From assembly GCF_001262605.1 (NCBI RefSeq), contig NZ_LGTC01000001.1, positions 6,559,501 to 6,623,500 of the forward strand: a stretch of DNA of 64,000 nucleotides. Direction: 5' to 3'. This stretch comes from Pseudobacteroides cellulosolvens ATCC 35603 = DSM 2933 (GTDB taxonomy: Bacteria > Bacillota > Clostridia > Acetivibrionales > DSM-2933). The translations under genes were made by a program, and so were the position numbers. The notes under the pieces are model-generated. The model was not told where the DNA came from and made no database searches. It saw nothing but the letters and a program-made list of their open reading frames with translations. Shown here piece after piece: positions 33,709 through 45,400 of the stretch (positions within the stretch are counted from its first letter, which is position 1; the number at the start of each line of letters is the position of its first letter).

Positions 33709-35319
33709 CTACTTTTTATCCTGAAATTCCAGAGAAGCTCTTATAAAGTCTTTAAACAAAGGATGAGGCCTGTTTGGTCTGGACTTGAATTCAGGATGGA
33801 ACTGTACTCCAACATACCAAATATGATCGGTAAGTTCAATTGTTTCTACCAGCTTTTCACTTGGAGATACACCTGAAACTGTAAGACCCTTGCTTACCAA
33901 TATATCCCTGAACTCATTGCTAACCTCGTACCTGTGTCTGTGCCTTTCATATACAAGACCTTCTTTGTATATCTGGTTAAGCCTTGATCCTTCCTTAATC
34001 TTGCATGGATATAATCCAAGCCTCATTGTACCGCCCATTTCATCGATGTCCCTTTGATCCGGCATAAGGTCAATTACCGGATAAGCTGTTGAAGTGTCAA
34101 ACTCGGAACTATGTGCTGTTGAAAGGCCAGCAACATTTCTTGCATATTCAACGACAGCCATTTGCATACCAAGACATATTCCAAAGTAAGGTACGTTATT
34201 TAGTCGGCAATACTTTGCAGCTAAAATCTTTCCTTCTATTCCTCTATCTCCAAACCCTCCGGGAACCAACACACCATCAACATCACCCAGGTTCTCAAGA
34301 AGGTTGCCTTCATCTAAATACTCTGAATTTACCCATTTGACTTTAACGTCTGAACTATTAGCTATTCCGCCGTGCTTTAAAGATTCGACAACGCTTATAT
34401 ATGCATCATGAAGCTCTACGTATTTGCCGACAAGTGCAATGGTTACAGATCTATCCAAATTCTTCTGCTTGTTAACGAGTTCCTGCCACTCTGTGAGGTC
34501 GGGTGCTTTACATTGAAGATTAAGTTTTTTGCATGCAATATCTGCCAAACCCTCATTTTCAAGCATTAGAGGAACTTCATACAATATGTCTGCATCAAGG
34601 TTTTGAATTACTGAATCACCCTGAATGTTACAGAATAGACCGATCTTATCTCTAAGGTCTTTTGAAAGATGTTCTTCTGTTCTGCAAACTATGACATCAG
34701 GCTGTATACCTATACTCCTCAATTCCTTTACACTATGCTGTGTAGGCTTTGTCTTAGGCTCCTTGGAGTTGCTGAGATATGGAACAAGTGTAACGTGAAT
34801 ATACATTACATTTTCACGTCCTACATCAGTTGACACCTGTCTGATAGCTTCCAGGAAAGGAAGGCTCTCTATGTCTCCAACAGTTCCGCCGATTTCTGTA
34901 ATAACAATATCGGTGCGATCGGATTTTCCAACTCTGTAAATCCTGTCCTTAATTTCATTGGTAACGTGTGGTATAACTTGAACAGTACCGCCAAGGAAGT
35001 CTCCTTTTCTTTCTTTGCTTATGATGGACCAATAAATCTTTCCAGTTGTAACATTGTTGTTTTTGCTTAAGTTTTCATCAATAAACCTTTCATAATGGCC
35101 CAGGTCTAAATCTGTCTCAGCACCGTCATCAGTAACAAAAACTTCTCCATGCTGATATGGACTCATAGTACCTGGATCTACGTTTATATAGGGGTCAAAC
35201 TTTTGAATAGTAACGTGCAAGCCTCTTGCTTTTAAGAGCCTTCCTAGAGATGCGGCAGTTATCCCCTTCCCTAAACCTGACACAACGCCGCCGGTAACAA
35301 ATACATACTTCACAGACAT
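33709..35319 (-). CDS. pyrG: CTP synthase
   Basis: Cytoplasmic enzyme of 536 residues converting UTP to CTP with ATP and glutamine, last step of pyrimidine nucleotide synthesis. The N-terminal amidoligase starts KYVFVTGGVVSGLGKGITAASLG with the P-loop; DPYINVDPGTMSPYQHGEVFV is diagnostic. The C-terminal class I amidotransferase (about 290-536) has PGGFGDRGIEGK, GICLGMQ with the nucleophilic Cys, and VQFHPEFKSRP with His/Glu. All catalytic residues are intact. RBS TAGGAGGAT. The C-terminal ~536 length is standard. Monocistronic with its own terminator. Confidence 0.97.
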   Translation of the reverse strand: MSVKYVFVTGGVVSGLGKGITAASLGRLLKARGLHVTIQKFDPYINVDPGTMSPYQHGEVFVTDDGAETDLDLGHYERFIDENLSKNNNVTTGKIYWSIISKERKGDFLGGTVQVIPHVTNEIKDRIYRVGKSDRTDIVITEIGGTVGDIESLPFLEAIRQVSTDVGRENVMYIHVTLVPYLSNSKEPKTKPTQHSVKELRSIGIQPDVIVCRTEEHLSKDLRDKIGLFCNIQGDSVIQNLDADILYEVPLMLENEGLADIACKKLNLQCKAPDLTEWQELVNKQKNLDRSVTIALVGKYVELHDAYISVVESLKHGGIANSSDVKVKWVNSEYLDEGNLLENLGDVDGVLVPGGFGDRGIEGKILAAKYCRLNNVPYFGICLGMQMAVVEYARNVAGLSTAHSSEFDTSTAYPVIDLMPDQRDIDEMGGTMRLGLYPCKIKEGSRLNQIYKEGLVYERHRHRYEVSNEFRDILVSKGLTVSGVSPSEKLVETIELTDHIWYVGVQFHPEFKSRPNRPHPLFKDFIRASLEFQDKK

Positions 35320-35469
35320 GATTAAAATCCTCCTAAATGGTCCGAACCACCCTTAAATAAAATATATCTTAAGAATAAATCTGAATAACACCTAAAAAAA
35401 CACACTCTTTATTTTATATTCGTGCTTTTCCAGTGTCAATAGAAATATATTAAAAGCGTTATCAATATA

Positions 35470-35505
35470 AAAGCTAAAACACTTTGTTTATAGTGTCTTA
35501 GCTTT
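35470..35505 (-). terminator. Stem-loop, possible terminator of carD-yacL
   Basis: AAAGCTAAAACACT/AGTGTCTTAGCTTT arms (35470-35483, 35492-35505; one mismatch), 50 nt beyond the yacL stop on the minus strand. The T tract is weak. Confidence 0.5.
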
Positions 35506-35555
35506 AATGAGCTGTTAATTTTTTTTATATTACTTGCTAAATTGAAAGTTATACC

Positions 35556-36608
35556 TTAGTTAGGTTTTGCAAATATCATTCTACCTGCTGAGGTCTGAAG
35601 ATGGCTTGTAACAGTAACACTTATGGATTGTCCGATATAGTTTTTACCGTTTTCCACAACTATCATGGTTCCATCTTCCAAATAACCCAGTCCCTGGCCT
35701 GGTTCCTTGCCATCCTTCACAACCTGAATTTTCATCTCATCCCCAGGTAATGCCACAGGTTTGACAGCATTGGATAAATCATTTATATTCAGCACCTTAA
35801 CTCCATGGACGCTTGCCACTTTGTTAAGGTTCATATCGATTGTTATAACAGTGCTGTTTATTTTTTTTGCAGCTTTTAATAACTTGTCATCAACCTGATT
35901 ACCCTCAATTCCCTCAAATTCTTTAACACTAACTATGTCAGCAAATTCTTTTTGCAGTATATTGAGGATGTCCAGGCCTCTTTTACCTTTGGCTCTTTTT
36001 AATGAGTCGGAAGAGTCAGCTATTAAACGTAATTCTTCCAGCACAAAATCAGGTACAATCAGATTACCGTCTATGCACCCTGTTCTTACTATATCAAGTA
36101 TGCGCCCATCTATTATGGTACAGGTATCGAGAAGCTTTTTGCCGGAAAAACTACCTGCTGTATTTTTCGCAAACTTTGATGAATCAATAATAGAATCATT
36201 ACGCTTTCCAACTACAAGCCCTATAGAGAAAAAAATGCAAGCAAAGAAAACATTAGCAAACAAAGCTAAAGGCAAACCGATTATGGCAATATTTTTTATC
36301 GGTATAACAATCAGGTTTGCAATTATCAGGCCAACAATTGACCCTATTGAACTTATTGCTAATTCATATAAGCTTAAATTTTGTACAATTTTTTCTGTCT
36401 TATCAAACACAGCTGTAACCAATTCAATAGTTTTATCGCCTGCCAAATAGAATAACACACCACAAAATATAGCAGACAATATTATCATCGTTATCTGAAT
36501 CATTAAGCCTGTTTGAGCATTAGATAAAGACAAAATGGTATTAGTCAACGTAAAACCGGTAATACCACCAACAACGGAGAATGAAATCTTTATGATTTTA
36601 TTAAGCAC
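35556..36608 (-). CDS. yacL: PIN/TRAM-domain membrane protein (YacL family)
   Basis: Protein of 350 residues. Four hydrophobic segments occupy about residues 1-140. A PIN domain (about 160-280) follows, with acidic metal residues in LLDTCTIIDGRI, VVPDFVLEELRLIAD-like IVPDFVLEELRL, GNQVDDKLLKAA and VITIDMNLNKVA. A C-terminal TRAM domain has GLGYLEDGTMIVVENG. This is the standard YacL architecture of Firmicutes: a putative membrane-bound nuclease or RNA-binding protein of unclear target. It starts at GTG 36608 after GGGGGA. It lies just downstream of carD, the usual order, and the two are probably co-transcribed. Confidence 0.9.
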   Translation of the reverse strand: MLNKIIKISFSVVGGITGFTLTNTILSLSNAQTGLMIQITMIILSAIFCGVLFYLAGDKTIELVTAVFDKTEKIVQNLSLYELAISSIGSIVGLIIANLIVIPIKNIAIIGLPLALFANVFFACIFFSIGLVVGKRNDSIIDSSKFAKNTAGSFSGKKLLDTCTIIDGRILDIVRTGCIDGNLIVPDFVLEELRLIADSSDSLKRAKGKRGLDILNILQKEFADIVSVKEFEGIEGNQVDDKLLKAAKKINSTVITIDMNLNKVASVHGVKVLNINDLSNAVKPVALPGDEMKIQVVKDGKEPGQGLGYLEDGTMIVVENGKNYIGQSISVTVTSHLQTSAGRMIFAKPN

Positions 36609-36675
36609 TATAGTTATCCCCCAGATTAATCATAAGGCGGTCTTAGAGGTCATTGCTTCGTAATAGGCGAAACAA

Positions 36676-37155
36676 CTAAAAATTGAGATACTTGTTCATT
36701 ATTCTTTCTATTTCTAATGGTTCAATATTTTTTGCCAGAACAAGTTCACTTACTAAAATTTGTTTTGCACTATTTAACATTTTGCGTTCACCTGTAGACA
36801 ACCCCTTATCTCTGTCCCTTTGAATGAGTGATCTCACAACACAGGCAATTTCAAAAATGTTACCGCTTTTTATTTTAGTCATGTTTTCCCTGTACCGTTT
36901 ATTCCAATTGTTGTTTGAAGATTGCTCCATTTCACCTAAGGTGGCTAATACTTTATCGGCATCTTGATTACTAATAACTTCCCGAATTCCTATATCCGTT
37001 ACATTGCTTGTGGGTATCATTACCTTCATTTCACCTACGGGTATTTTTACCACATAATAACTTTTTTTCTGGCCAAGAATCTCTTTCTCTTCAATAGACT
37101 CAATGATTCCTGCACCATGCATCGGATAAACGATCTTATCTCCTATATTATACAT
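36676..37155 (-). CDS. carD: CarD/CdnL-type transcription regulator
   Basis: Cytoplasmic protein of 159 residues. The N-terminal Tudor-like RNA-polymerase-interacting domain (about 1-60) reads IGDKIVYPMHGAGIIESIEEKEILG and YYVVKIP. A helical DNA-binding domain follows, with NWNKRYRENMTKIKSGN and AKQILVSELVLAK. CarD-family proteins bind the RNAP beta subunit and stabilise promoter open complexes, notably at rRNA promoters. RBS GGAGG lies 7 nt before ATG 37155. yacL follows by about 68 nt, as in many Firmicutes. Confidence 0.93.
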   Translation of the reverse strand: MYNIGDKIVYPMHGAGIIESIEEKEILGQKKSYYVVKIPVGEMKVMIPTSNVTDIGIREVISNQDADKVLATLGEMEQSSNNNWNKRYRENMTKIKSGNIFEIACVVRSLIQRDRDKGLSTGERKMLNSAKQILVSELVLAKNIEPLEIERIMNKYLNF

Positions 37156-37514
37156 ATGTACGCCTCCATAACAAATAAAGCAAGAAAAAAGGAAAATAAT
37201 TTATCTTTCTATTTATATATATATTGAATGAAAAGACTAACAAAGTTTAATCTATTTATAACTTGTCTTACAAATAAGAAAAATAAATGGAATAAAACTT
37301 TTGAAAACTCTTAATACCACCCCCCCATTGATACAGAGTAATAAAGTTTTTATATTTTAAGTATACTATAAACACTTTTACATGTCAAAACATTCATTTT
37401 AACATTAGGTAATAATGTGTGTCAATAAGTGCATTTTAAAAAATATGCCCCTAATCTTATAATTTTTAAATGCCGATATATATTACTAGACATATAAATA
37501 GAGGTGGCGGTTTT
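37156..37514. promoter_or_regulatory. Divergent intergenic region carD / SLH cluster
   Basis: 359 nt of AT-rich noncoding DNA between divergent carD and the first giant surface gene. It includes an unusual C7 tract at about 37320-37326 in otherwise AT-rich sequence. No clear promoter consensus, hairpin or riboswitch was recognised. Confidence 0.4.
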
Positions 37515-40500
37515 ATGAAATCTGTGAGGAAGCTGCTGGCAGTATTCTTGACCATTATAATTGCTATTGGAAATTTTCCCGTGAGTCAAAAAGTGGTAAA
37601 TGCTGCAGCATCAACTTTCTATCTTACGGCATATGCATTCGATTCGGAGAAATTAACCCTTAGATGGCCTGCCTTGGCGGGGGCTCAGTCTGTAAAGGTG
37701 GTATATCATACTCCTACTGAGCCTGTTGAGATTAAAGAAATCAATAGTAATCAGATTACAAATACCATTGATGTTCCAGGCCTTCTGGACAATATTGTAT
37801 ATGACATAAGGCTGGAGGTATATGGAAGCAGCGGTTGTACAGGCCCGGTTATTGGAAGAGGCCTTTTGTATTTTTGCCCAAATATAAGCTTCAGTGCAAA
37901 GGTACTGGAACAGACCAGAAAGGCTGTTTTGGGAGGAGGCTATGAAATTGGGGTTAATCCTGCTTTAAATCTTAAGTGGACCATTCCAAAGGTATGGGTT
38001 TCGGCTACCAGCACCTTTGAATATATAAATGAGCCGGAGGCCATGGCTGAGATTCAGCAAAAAATAAATTCGTTTTATAACGATACAAGAGAATTTACCA
38101 CTTTTAACTTTAGGATAAATATATCTACAGACTATAACAGTTTAAACAGTGGTTCAGCTCAATCAGCTATACTGGTGAACCAGGTGGCTCCTGCTGATTC
38201 ATCATACAAAGCTAGTGTGTCGGGAAGCAGTGCAGAAGCTGATGTAAATGCGATGGATGAGGCTGGGAGTGTTAATTTTGATTTGATAGGAAGAGCAAGC
38301 AGTTCATCGGAATTGCCTGCGGCTCAAGCGTCTTACCAGCTGCCTGACGCTGATTTATTACCGGGGACAGTGTATTACATGAATATTAAGCCAATTGTTA
38401 AAAACTCGTCCGGGACTACTGTTAATGCCATAACAGTTGGGGCTGCAATCACACAGAATGGAAGCCGTCTGATGGGGGCTACTCCTTATGTTTATACGCC
38501 ATTAAGATTTCAGATTTCCAGAGATGAAGCAAATAACGTATATGTCAAAGTATATAGAATTAATCAGGGCAGTCTTGATTTGCCCGCTTTAAAGTATGAA
38601 GTACAGACAGGTGATGATCCTACAGTTGAGGGTGACTGGAGGGTGAGAAAAAGTCTCAATGACAGTTACTTTCCAAATGGGTCTGCCTACGCATTGACGG
38701 CATTTACTGTGAGTAATGCTAATAACCTCATCTATTACAAGGTGGTTGTCAAGACTGATTCCTCTAGTGACAGGCTGGAATCACCCAAAATGCCATATAC
38801 GATAAGTGAGGATAATTCCAGGCCGCCAGTACCAACAAGCCTTACAATTGTTGACAGAACTGCAGTCCCAGGAGAAATAACAAATCCTCAAAACAATGCT
38901 GTAGTCAATATTAAATCAACTGACGTTACTATTTCCTGGAATAAACCTTCGAACTGGAATGAAGTAAGAAATGCTGATCCATATGACGAAAATGAGGATT
39001 TATATTTTCACTTTCTATTAAGCACAAGCCAGACTGATATATCTACTCTGCCATATCCAAGGCTGGAGTTTAACGGTATGCTTTATGGTGAATTTCAGGC
39101 GAAATACAGGCTTGTAAAGTATGTCAGTGCCAATTCTCCCAATATTGTTGAGGATGGAAACAGGCTTGTATACAAGTTGGAGGGTTTTGAACTCTTTAAG
39201 GGTGAGGATGCGGATGGCATTGCAGATAATGACATTATAAATCCTGACGGTTACCCAACGTATCTTATACCCAATAAGGTGTATTATTTGCAGATGTATA
39301 CCGCAAGCGGTGCTTATAAAGGATCTACAGATAAGGAATGGATTTCTGACAGGTCGGTTCCCATAAGCTTCACAACTCTAACAATGGGTGGAAGAGAAGT
39401 GCCTATGCCTTATAATTTAAGGCTTACAAAAAACAACAGTGAAACAATACCAGGTCCGCCTGTGGAAATTTCCAATAACATTGAGCTCCAATTTGAGAAG
39501 ATAAATATTAACTGGGCTGATTATACATCAAACTTGAGTGTTACAAAGGCTGTTTATTATGACTTGTATGCCAGTAACAGTACAGATAAGGATTCATTTA
39601 TAAAAGTAGGCTCCACCGACAATCCCCTTGGAGATGTTAAATTCATAGGGACCGATGCACAGAGCACTTCAGTTAAAGTAACGCTGTATAAGTTTTCCGA
39701 GGGAAACCTGGATAATTTGGATCCTTCACCCTACAGCGTATTTGGACCAAAGTTAAAGCCTAACACCACATACTATTATACCCTCAGGACCAGGTTGATT
39801 TTCGGGTCTTCTTTACAGGAATCCATGTTTACGGCTATATTGCCTGTAACCACTGTAAATGGCAGACTGTCGCCTCCAGATGAATCTTTGAGAAATCCTA
39901 TAGCACCTATTGACTTTTCAATTGCTAGGGACAGGTCTGGTAATCTTATGGTATCTGGATCAACTGTGGTGTTTGAGTGGAAAAACAGGGAACCTGATGT
40001 GAAGTATGAGATTATATGCACAACAAATATGATTGCATCTGATGCTCCCGCATCTATGTATACTGATGATATGTACTACAATAGCTTTAGGTCTGCTTTG
40101 GGAAATTTGTCTCTTGATCCAGATGAAGTGCCCTTAGCTGATAAATTTACATATGATGACTTGGCAAAAAAGTGCCAATATTCCATAGACAGCTGGATTT
40201 CACCAAATAAATTGTATTATTTCAGTATAAGAGCTGAAAATAAAACTAACGGCAAATCCAGTGCCTGGGTTTGCATACCAGTAACAACGCTTTTGGTTGA
40301 GTCTCCGGCTAACCTTATACCTATAACCGATTCTGAGATAGGTATTTCATGGGAGGATACAAGCGTAAACACAACTCCGGATGACTTTAAAATTTTTATT
40401 AAAGGCCCGGATGATAAAGACTTTAAAGCGTTGACAAGGGCTAATTATGTTGTGTCGCGGGAAAACACAATTTATTACGGAAGGATATTTAACTTAAAAT

Positions 40501-42410
40501 ATAAATCTTTATATAATGTTAGAGTTTATAAGGGAAACTCAGACCTTTCACTTGCTCTTGAGAAGAATGGCATAGTAACCATGGATAAAGATCATCAGGT
40601 GGAAGTAAAATGGAAGGGAAGAAGCGGCTATAAATATGAATTGGCAATAAAATCATCTGATGATGTGGAGTATACAATATTGTCAGATTCAGATCTTGAG
40701 CAGTTTGTAGACATGAATTCGGAAGTTCTTCCATATTATGTTGAAAAGTCACCGGAACTTGGCGGTACCAACTTTTATAACTTTTATGCAAGAATCAAGA
40801 CTATTGCTACAATGCAGCCAGATGGTACTGTTAAGCACGTCCCTCTAAAATCAAACATGAAATATTATATAAAAGTCCGTGCATACAAGGTTGACTCCCT
40901 TGATACTTCTGCTGTTTCCTATTCAAAATATGCGGGTCCTGCAGATATAAGAACGGAGTTTAATCAGGATGACTATGATAAGACCGACCAGGATACAAAG
41001 GAAAAAGCCATACTCCTTGATAAAATAGGTAAAATGGAGGAAAATCTCCTGTGGAAGATGGCTGTAAACAGTGATACAAACAAGCTTCTTCTTAAGGGAG
41101 AGCGGATGGAAAATGTACTGCAGAACAATGGAAGGTACCCTTATATTCTTGATATTTCGCCATCCGCAAATATTGATACAGATGTTGTATATATACCAGC
41201 AGGCATAATAAAACTTATGAACACTGAAGATAGAAGCCTTGTGATTAAAACTTTGGGAACTGAGTTTACGATAAGACCTAGAACACTGGATTTAAGCAGC
41301 GTAGCTAAGACAAACAATTATAACTTTGAAAGTGAATTCTTTAAAATGACTATCTCACGAAGTACCGGTGGTGCTGTCATGCCTGGGAATTCCATGCTTG
41401 CCTCAAAAATTACTTCAATTGGGTTTAAGGCAATAGATGCAGAAAAAAATGCTTCTGAGGTGGAAAAATTGATAAAGGATAAGCTGTACAACAAAAATAC
41501 GGGACTTATCCAGGAGAGAATAAACCTTGTCTTGTCCTCGGATTCTATAAAAATGACGCCCAGCGAGATGGAAAAGTACCTTTCGGATCAAACTGATGAT
41601 TTGATTAAAGTATTAGCCAACTATATAGAAAAAACCATTGAAGGTCATGGAACTACTCCGGGAATTATAAAAAGTGAGGCACAAGTTACACAACTTAACG
41701 ATGCTATGCCAATTAAGCTTACATATAAAGGTTCCAAGGGAAAAGTATATCCTTATGTTCTTAACACAGGAGAAACTTCATGGAGGAAGCTAACGGATAA
41801 AGCTTATACAACAGAAGGCGACGGGGTTTCGTTTACATCTTCCAGCACAGGAAAATACGCTGTCATTACAAATTCCAATTCTATATCAGATATGCCCGAA
41901 AACAGCATGGCTGCTGAAGATATAAGAAAGTTTGCGGCAAAATATGACTTAAGCAAAGTATTTGGAACAAACGGATCAATATACCCTGAAAGCACACTAA
42001 CGGTAAAAGATGCTGTGAGTTTGTATGAGCTCATAACTAGTAAGGGAAAAGGTGCGGCAGGTCTTGATACAAAACAGAAGATCTCAGCAATGGGCCTCAC
42101 AGATATTTTTGGGAGTGTGGGTACGATGAAAAGCATTGAAAAGCAGGAGCTTGCAGGAATTGTTGCAAAACTTTATGCATCAAAAATGAGCATTGATATA
42201 GAAAACTTTGAGCCTTCAATAAAACATCAAATTAGCGATGAAGGATCCATATTACCAAAACTAAAAAAGTATGTGGTTCTTTGCATTGATATTAAGGTGC
42301 TTAATGTTGATGAAAAGGGTAACTTCAAGCCGGATACTCCTGTTACACGGGCTCAAGTCATATCAGCTATAGTCAGGGTTTTAGAAATGACTGGTGATTT
42401 GCAAAGGTGA
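37515..42410 (+). CDS. Giant fibronectin-III / SLH surface protein (1)
   Basis: Secreted protein of about 1631 residues. The signal peptide is MKSVRKLLAVFLTIIIAIGN and onward to NAAA. The bulk is a string of fibronectin type III-like sandwiches, shown by recurring PxNLR...ISWE, LxPNTxYYxxxR/K signatures (for example LLPGTVYYMNIKP, LKPNTTYYYTLRT, ISPNKLYYFSIRA, NMKYYIKVRAY). The last ~180 residues carry degenerate S-layer-homology repeats ending NFKPDTPVTRAQVISAIVRVLEM. SLH repeats bind pyruvylated wall polymer, so it should sit on the cell surface. ATG 37515 follows GAGGTGG; the upstream in-frame ATG at 37470 would precede the signal peptide. First of three consecutive related genes. Confidence 0.82.
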   Translation: MKSVRKLLAVFLTIIIAIGNFPVSQKVVNAAASTFYLTAYAFDSEKLTLRWPALAGAQSVKVVYHTPTEPVEIKEINSNQITNTIDVPGLLDNIVYDIRLEVYGSSGCTGPVIGRGLLYFCPNISFSAKVLEQTRKAVLGGGYEIGVNPALNLKWTIPKVWVSATSTFEYINEPEAMAEIQQKINSFYNDTREFTTFNFRINISTDYNSLNSGSAQSAILVNQVAPADSSYKASVSGSSAEADVNAMDEAGSVNFDLIGRASSSSELPAAQASYQLPDADLLPGTVYYMNIKPIVKNSSGTTVNAITVGAAITQNGSRLMGATPYVYTPLRFQISRDEANNVYVKVYRINQGSLDLPALKYEVQTGDDPTVEGDWRVRKSLNDSYFPNGSAYALTAFTVSNANNLIYYKVVVKTDSSSDRLESPKMPYTISEDNSRPPVPTSLTIVDRTAVPGEITNPQNNAVVNIKSTDVTISWNKPSNWNEVRNADPYDENEDLYFHFLLSTSQTDISTLPYPRLEFNGMLYGEFQAKYRLVKYVSANSPNIVEDGNRLVYKLEGFELFKGEDADGIADNDIINPDGYPTYLIPNKVYYLQMYTASGAYKGSTDKEWISDRSVPISFTTLTMGGREVPMPYNLRLTKNNSETIPGPPVEISNNIELQFEKININWADYTSNLSVTKAVYYDLYASNSTDKDSFIKVGSTDNPLGDVKFIGTDAQSTSVKVTLYKFSEGNLDNLDPSPYSVFGPKLKPNTTYYYTLRTRLIFGSSLQESMFTAILPVTTVNGRLSPPDESLRNPIAPIDFSIARDRSGNLMVSGSTVVFEWKNREPDVKYEIICTTNMIASDAPASMYTDDMYYNSFRSALGNLSLDPDEVPLADKFTYDDLAKKCQYSIDSWISPNKLYYFSIRAENKTNGKSSAWVCIPVTTLLVESPANLIPITDSEIGISWEDTSVNTTPDDFKIFIKGPDDKDFKALTRANYVVSRENTIYYGRIFNLKYKSLYNVRVYKGNSDLSLALEKNGIVTMDKDHQVEVKWKGRSGYKYELAIKSSDDVEYTILSDSDLEQFVDMNSEVLPYYVEKSPELGGTNFYNFYARIKTIATMQPDGTVKHVPLKSNMKYYIKVRAYKVDSLDTSAVSYSKYAGPADIRTEFNQDDYDKTDQDTKEKAILLDKIGKMEENLLWKMAVNSDTNKLLLKGERMENVLQNNGRYPYILDISPSANIDTDVVYIPAGIIKLMNTEDRSLVIKTLGTEFTIRPRTLDLSSVAKTNNYNFESEFFKMTISRSTGGAVMPGNSMLASKITSIGFKAIDAEKNASEVEKLIKDKLYNKNTGLIQERINLVLSSDSIKMTPSEMEKYLSDQTDDLIKVLANYIEKTIEGHGTTPGIIKSEAQVTQLNDAMPIKLTYKGSKGKVYPYVLNTGETSWRKLTDKAYTTEGDGVSFTSSSTGKYAVITNSNSISDMPENSMAAEDIRKFAAKYDLSKVFGTNGSIYPESTLTVKDAVSLYELITSKGKGAAGLDTKQKISAMGLTDIFGSVGTMKSIEKQELAGIVAKLYASKMSIDIENFEPSIKHQISDEGSILPKLKKYVVLCIDIKVLNVDEKGNFKPDTPVTRAQVISAIVRVLEMTGDLQR

Positions 42411-42420
42411 GGTGAAAATT

Positions 42421-45400
42421 ATGAAGTCCTTTAAGAGAATTTTAAGTCTGATAGTTATTGTTGTTATTCTTGCGACGATTAATCCTTATTATTACAAGGT
42501 TGCTTATGCTGCAAACGCAGATATATCTCCCCAGGAAGCACCGGAGAGACTGAGGGTTGAAGCAATAAACGCTGAAGAACCTCCAATTGGGTATAATGAG
42601 TTTGACGGCTATTATGTCGATTTGAAATGGGACCAGGTAACATTTCCTAATGATTCAATTTCAGGATATATAAACGTTCACCTGCAGGAGGTAAACAAAC
42701 CATATAAACCTGCTGTAACAGTAGAACTGAGGGAAAGGGACATTCCAGGAGGCACTACCCAGATAAGGCTTAAGAATCTTAAGTCAGGAACAATTTATTA
42801 TGCCACCCTGACTGCTTACCACACCCATTCAAATGGAAACACGACCTATAACAGTGCATTATCTGTTGAGTCTAACAAAGTAAAATTTATGACTGATATG
42901 AATCTTATAGGTTCATCATATGGAGTAAGTCAGCTTAAAATTGAGTGGGATGATGTATGGAATGTAGGCAGGAGGATTGACTATAAGCTCTATGTGTCAG
43001 AAACCCCAGAGTTTAACAATGTTCAGCCCATCTACGTGGGAGAAGGACAGATAGAGCCACTAGGACCTATAAAGGTCAATCAGATTTCCGGCAGGCTGGA
43101 ATATGTACTAACAGTTAATGACCCAGGCAGGGTTTACTATATAAAAATTGTGCCTGATATTGTGGAGGCCATCCTTAAAAAAACCGATGAATCAAGTGTA
43201 ATAATGGTTAGTAGCTTTATTATAGCCAGAACCAGCAAGATATCCGAAACAGATGAAGGAAGCATCTGGAGGTTTGACTGGAGTGCTGTTGTCACTGGAT
43301 TAAGCAGCACAGATATGACAATTTCCTATCAGATATTTAGGGGTGATGTGGAAAATAATGATGTTCCGCAGTATATGGCATCTGTTGATGATACAAACTT
43401 TTTTATTACGCTGCCTCCTGGAGAAAATAGATATTACTATACAATTATCGCAAGTATAACAAAAAATGGAGAGGATGTATATCCTGGAATAAAGATTAAG
43501 TCCGATAGAATTTTGTTAAATGAGCATGATATAATAACCACTCCTGGAGTACCTGATATTACAGATCTTTTTGAAAGGGTTACAGGAGATACCATAATCA
43601 GCTATGAGGATGAACTTAAACCCAACAGTGCTACTGTTCTTTGGAGGGTGCCCCAAAAAGGGGATGGAAGTATTGATACAGAGATTTCATATGATATATG
43701 GCTTATAGATAACCCAAACCTACTGGACAATCCACCTGAAGGCAATAGAATTGAGCGTGATTTTAAGCCTTCATCAGCAAATTTAATCATTAACGGAACT
43801 GAGATTAAAGGCTACAAGTATACTGTTTCAAACCTGACTGCTAACTCTACATATTATTTCAAAATAATTGCAAAAAAAAGTCTGGTAGACTATGTTGATG
43901 GCAGGCTTCAAAGTGTAGTAAAAAAATCAGATCCTGCAGTAAAAGTAATAATTACCCCATCGGAAGGTCCCATAGATCAACCCCTAATTCCCGGAAGGCC
44001 ACCATTTAGCATTAAAATGACAGATGAAGGTCAGTCTGCTATTACAGCAACAACTGCAACAATAAGGCTTAAAAATAAATGGTATGAAAAGTTTAATGAT
44101 GAAATTGGAAAATGGGAGTATGTAAGGACAGAAAAGTTAAGTCAGGACGATATTCCGGTTTATTCACCCACACCAGAAACATTAGATGGCAAAAACTACC
44201 GTGTTGTAGAGTATGATTCAGGTGTTACAATAGATGTAGGATGTGTTGAATACATTGAAGGAATGTCATATAATGACATTGAGAATATAACTGCCAACAA
44301 GATAACCGGGTTTCCGGTCACTCCTAACGATGCAGCAGAGAATGGCAGTTTAAACCCTGATGGAAGAAAGCATAATGTTGACATCACATTGACAAACCTT
44401 ATTCCAAATACTACTTACATCATATGGGTAAGAGCTGCAAGAAGGAGTGTAAGTCTTATATCAGGTCCATCGGACCCCATAGTCATAACAACGGACCCTG
44501 ATGTTGTACCACCTATAGTTAAGCCTACAGTGCCTATTTTTAATTATGGCCTTGCAGGGGATACTTTTGTGGATCTGGGATGGAATTTTAATAATAATTA
44601 CAAATATACTTTAAAATACGGTACTGTAGAAAATATAAATTCAACTACTGGAACAGTACAAATTAGCCCTGAGGATCTTGCAAATGCCAATTTTTACAGG
44701 ATAAAGAATCTTTTGCAGGATACGCTATATTTTTTCTGGGTTCAGGCTGAAACGATCACAGGAGGCTCTAAATCGGAATGGAGCGACTCATATATTTTAA
44801 AGACTCTGCCTTTAAATCCTCCTGAAACTCCTGCAGGCTTTGGTGTAAAAAACGGTGATGATGCTATTACAAAAAACAGCATAACATTTGAATGGGTTAT
44901 GGATGAAGGCATGGAGTACAAGCTTGAGGTCGCATCAGATGTTAATTATAAGAATATGACTGAATATAAATGTAAAAATGTGTCGGAGTTTAAAGTTGAG
45001 AGTCTCAAATCCAATTTCAGGTACTATGCCAGATTATATGCATATGACCCAAAAAAACAGGCCTACTCCGCTCCAACACAAAGCATAACTGTACGGACTG
45101 AAAGAAGTGATGACGATTATGATTCAGATCAGGATATTGAAAATATACTTACAGGTGAGTTTGTAGTTGTTGATCCAAAGCTCATCAACAATATTTGGAA
45201 TATTAGTATTACCGGATCAAATGCCGATAGATTTGTAGAGCATATGCAGAATGACAAAGTAATTGATTATAAAATAGATTTAACCAATCCTCCTGCTAAA
45301 GCAAGCAATATTAAAATAACAATTGGAAGTAAAGTTTTGGATGCTATGGCAGTTCTAAAAGAAAATATGGTTATCACAGCAGACAGCGATACTGATGGAA

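Noticed and set aside
35935..36450. 171-residue plus-strand frame within yacL
   Set aside because: Antisense to the PIN/TRAM protein, no start signals.
37320..37326. C7 tract as a phase-variable or SigI -35 element
   Set aside because: It lies in noncoding DNA with no matching downstream element, and nothing shows length variation from a single sequence.
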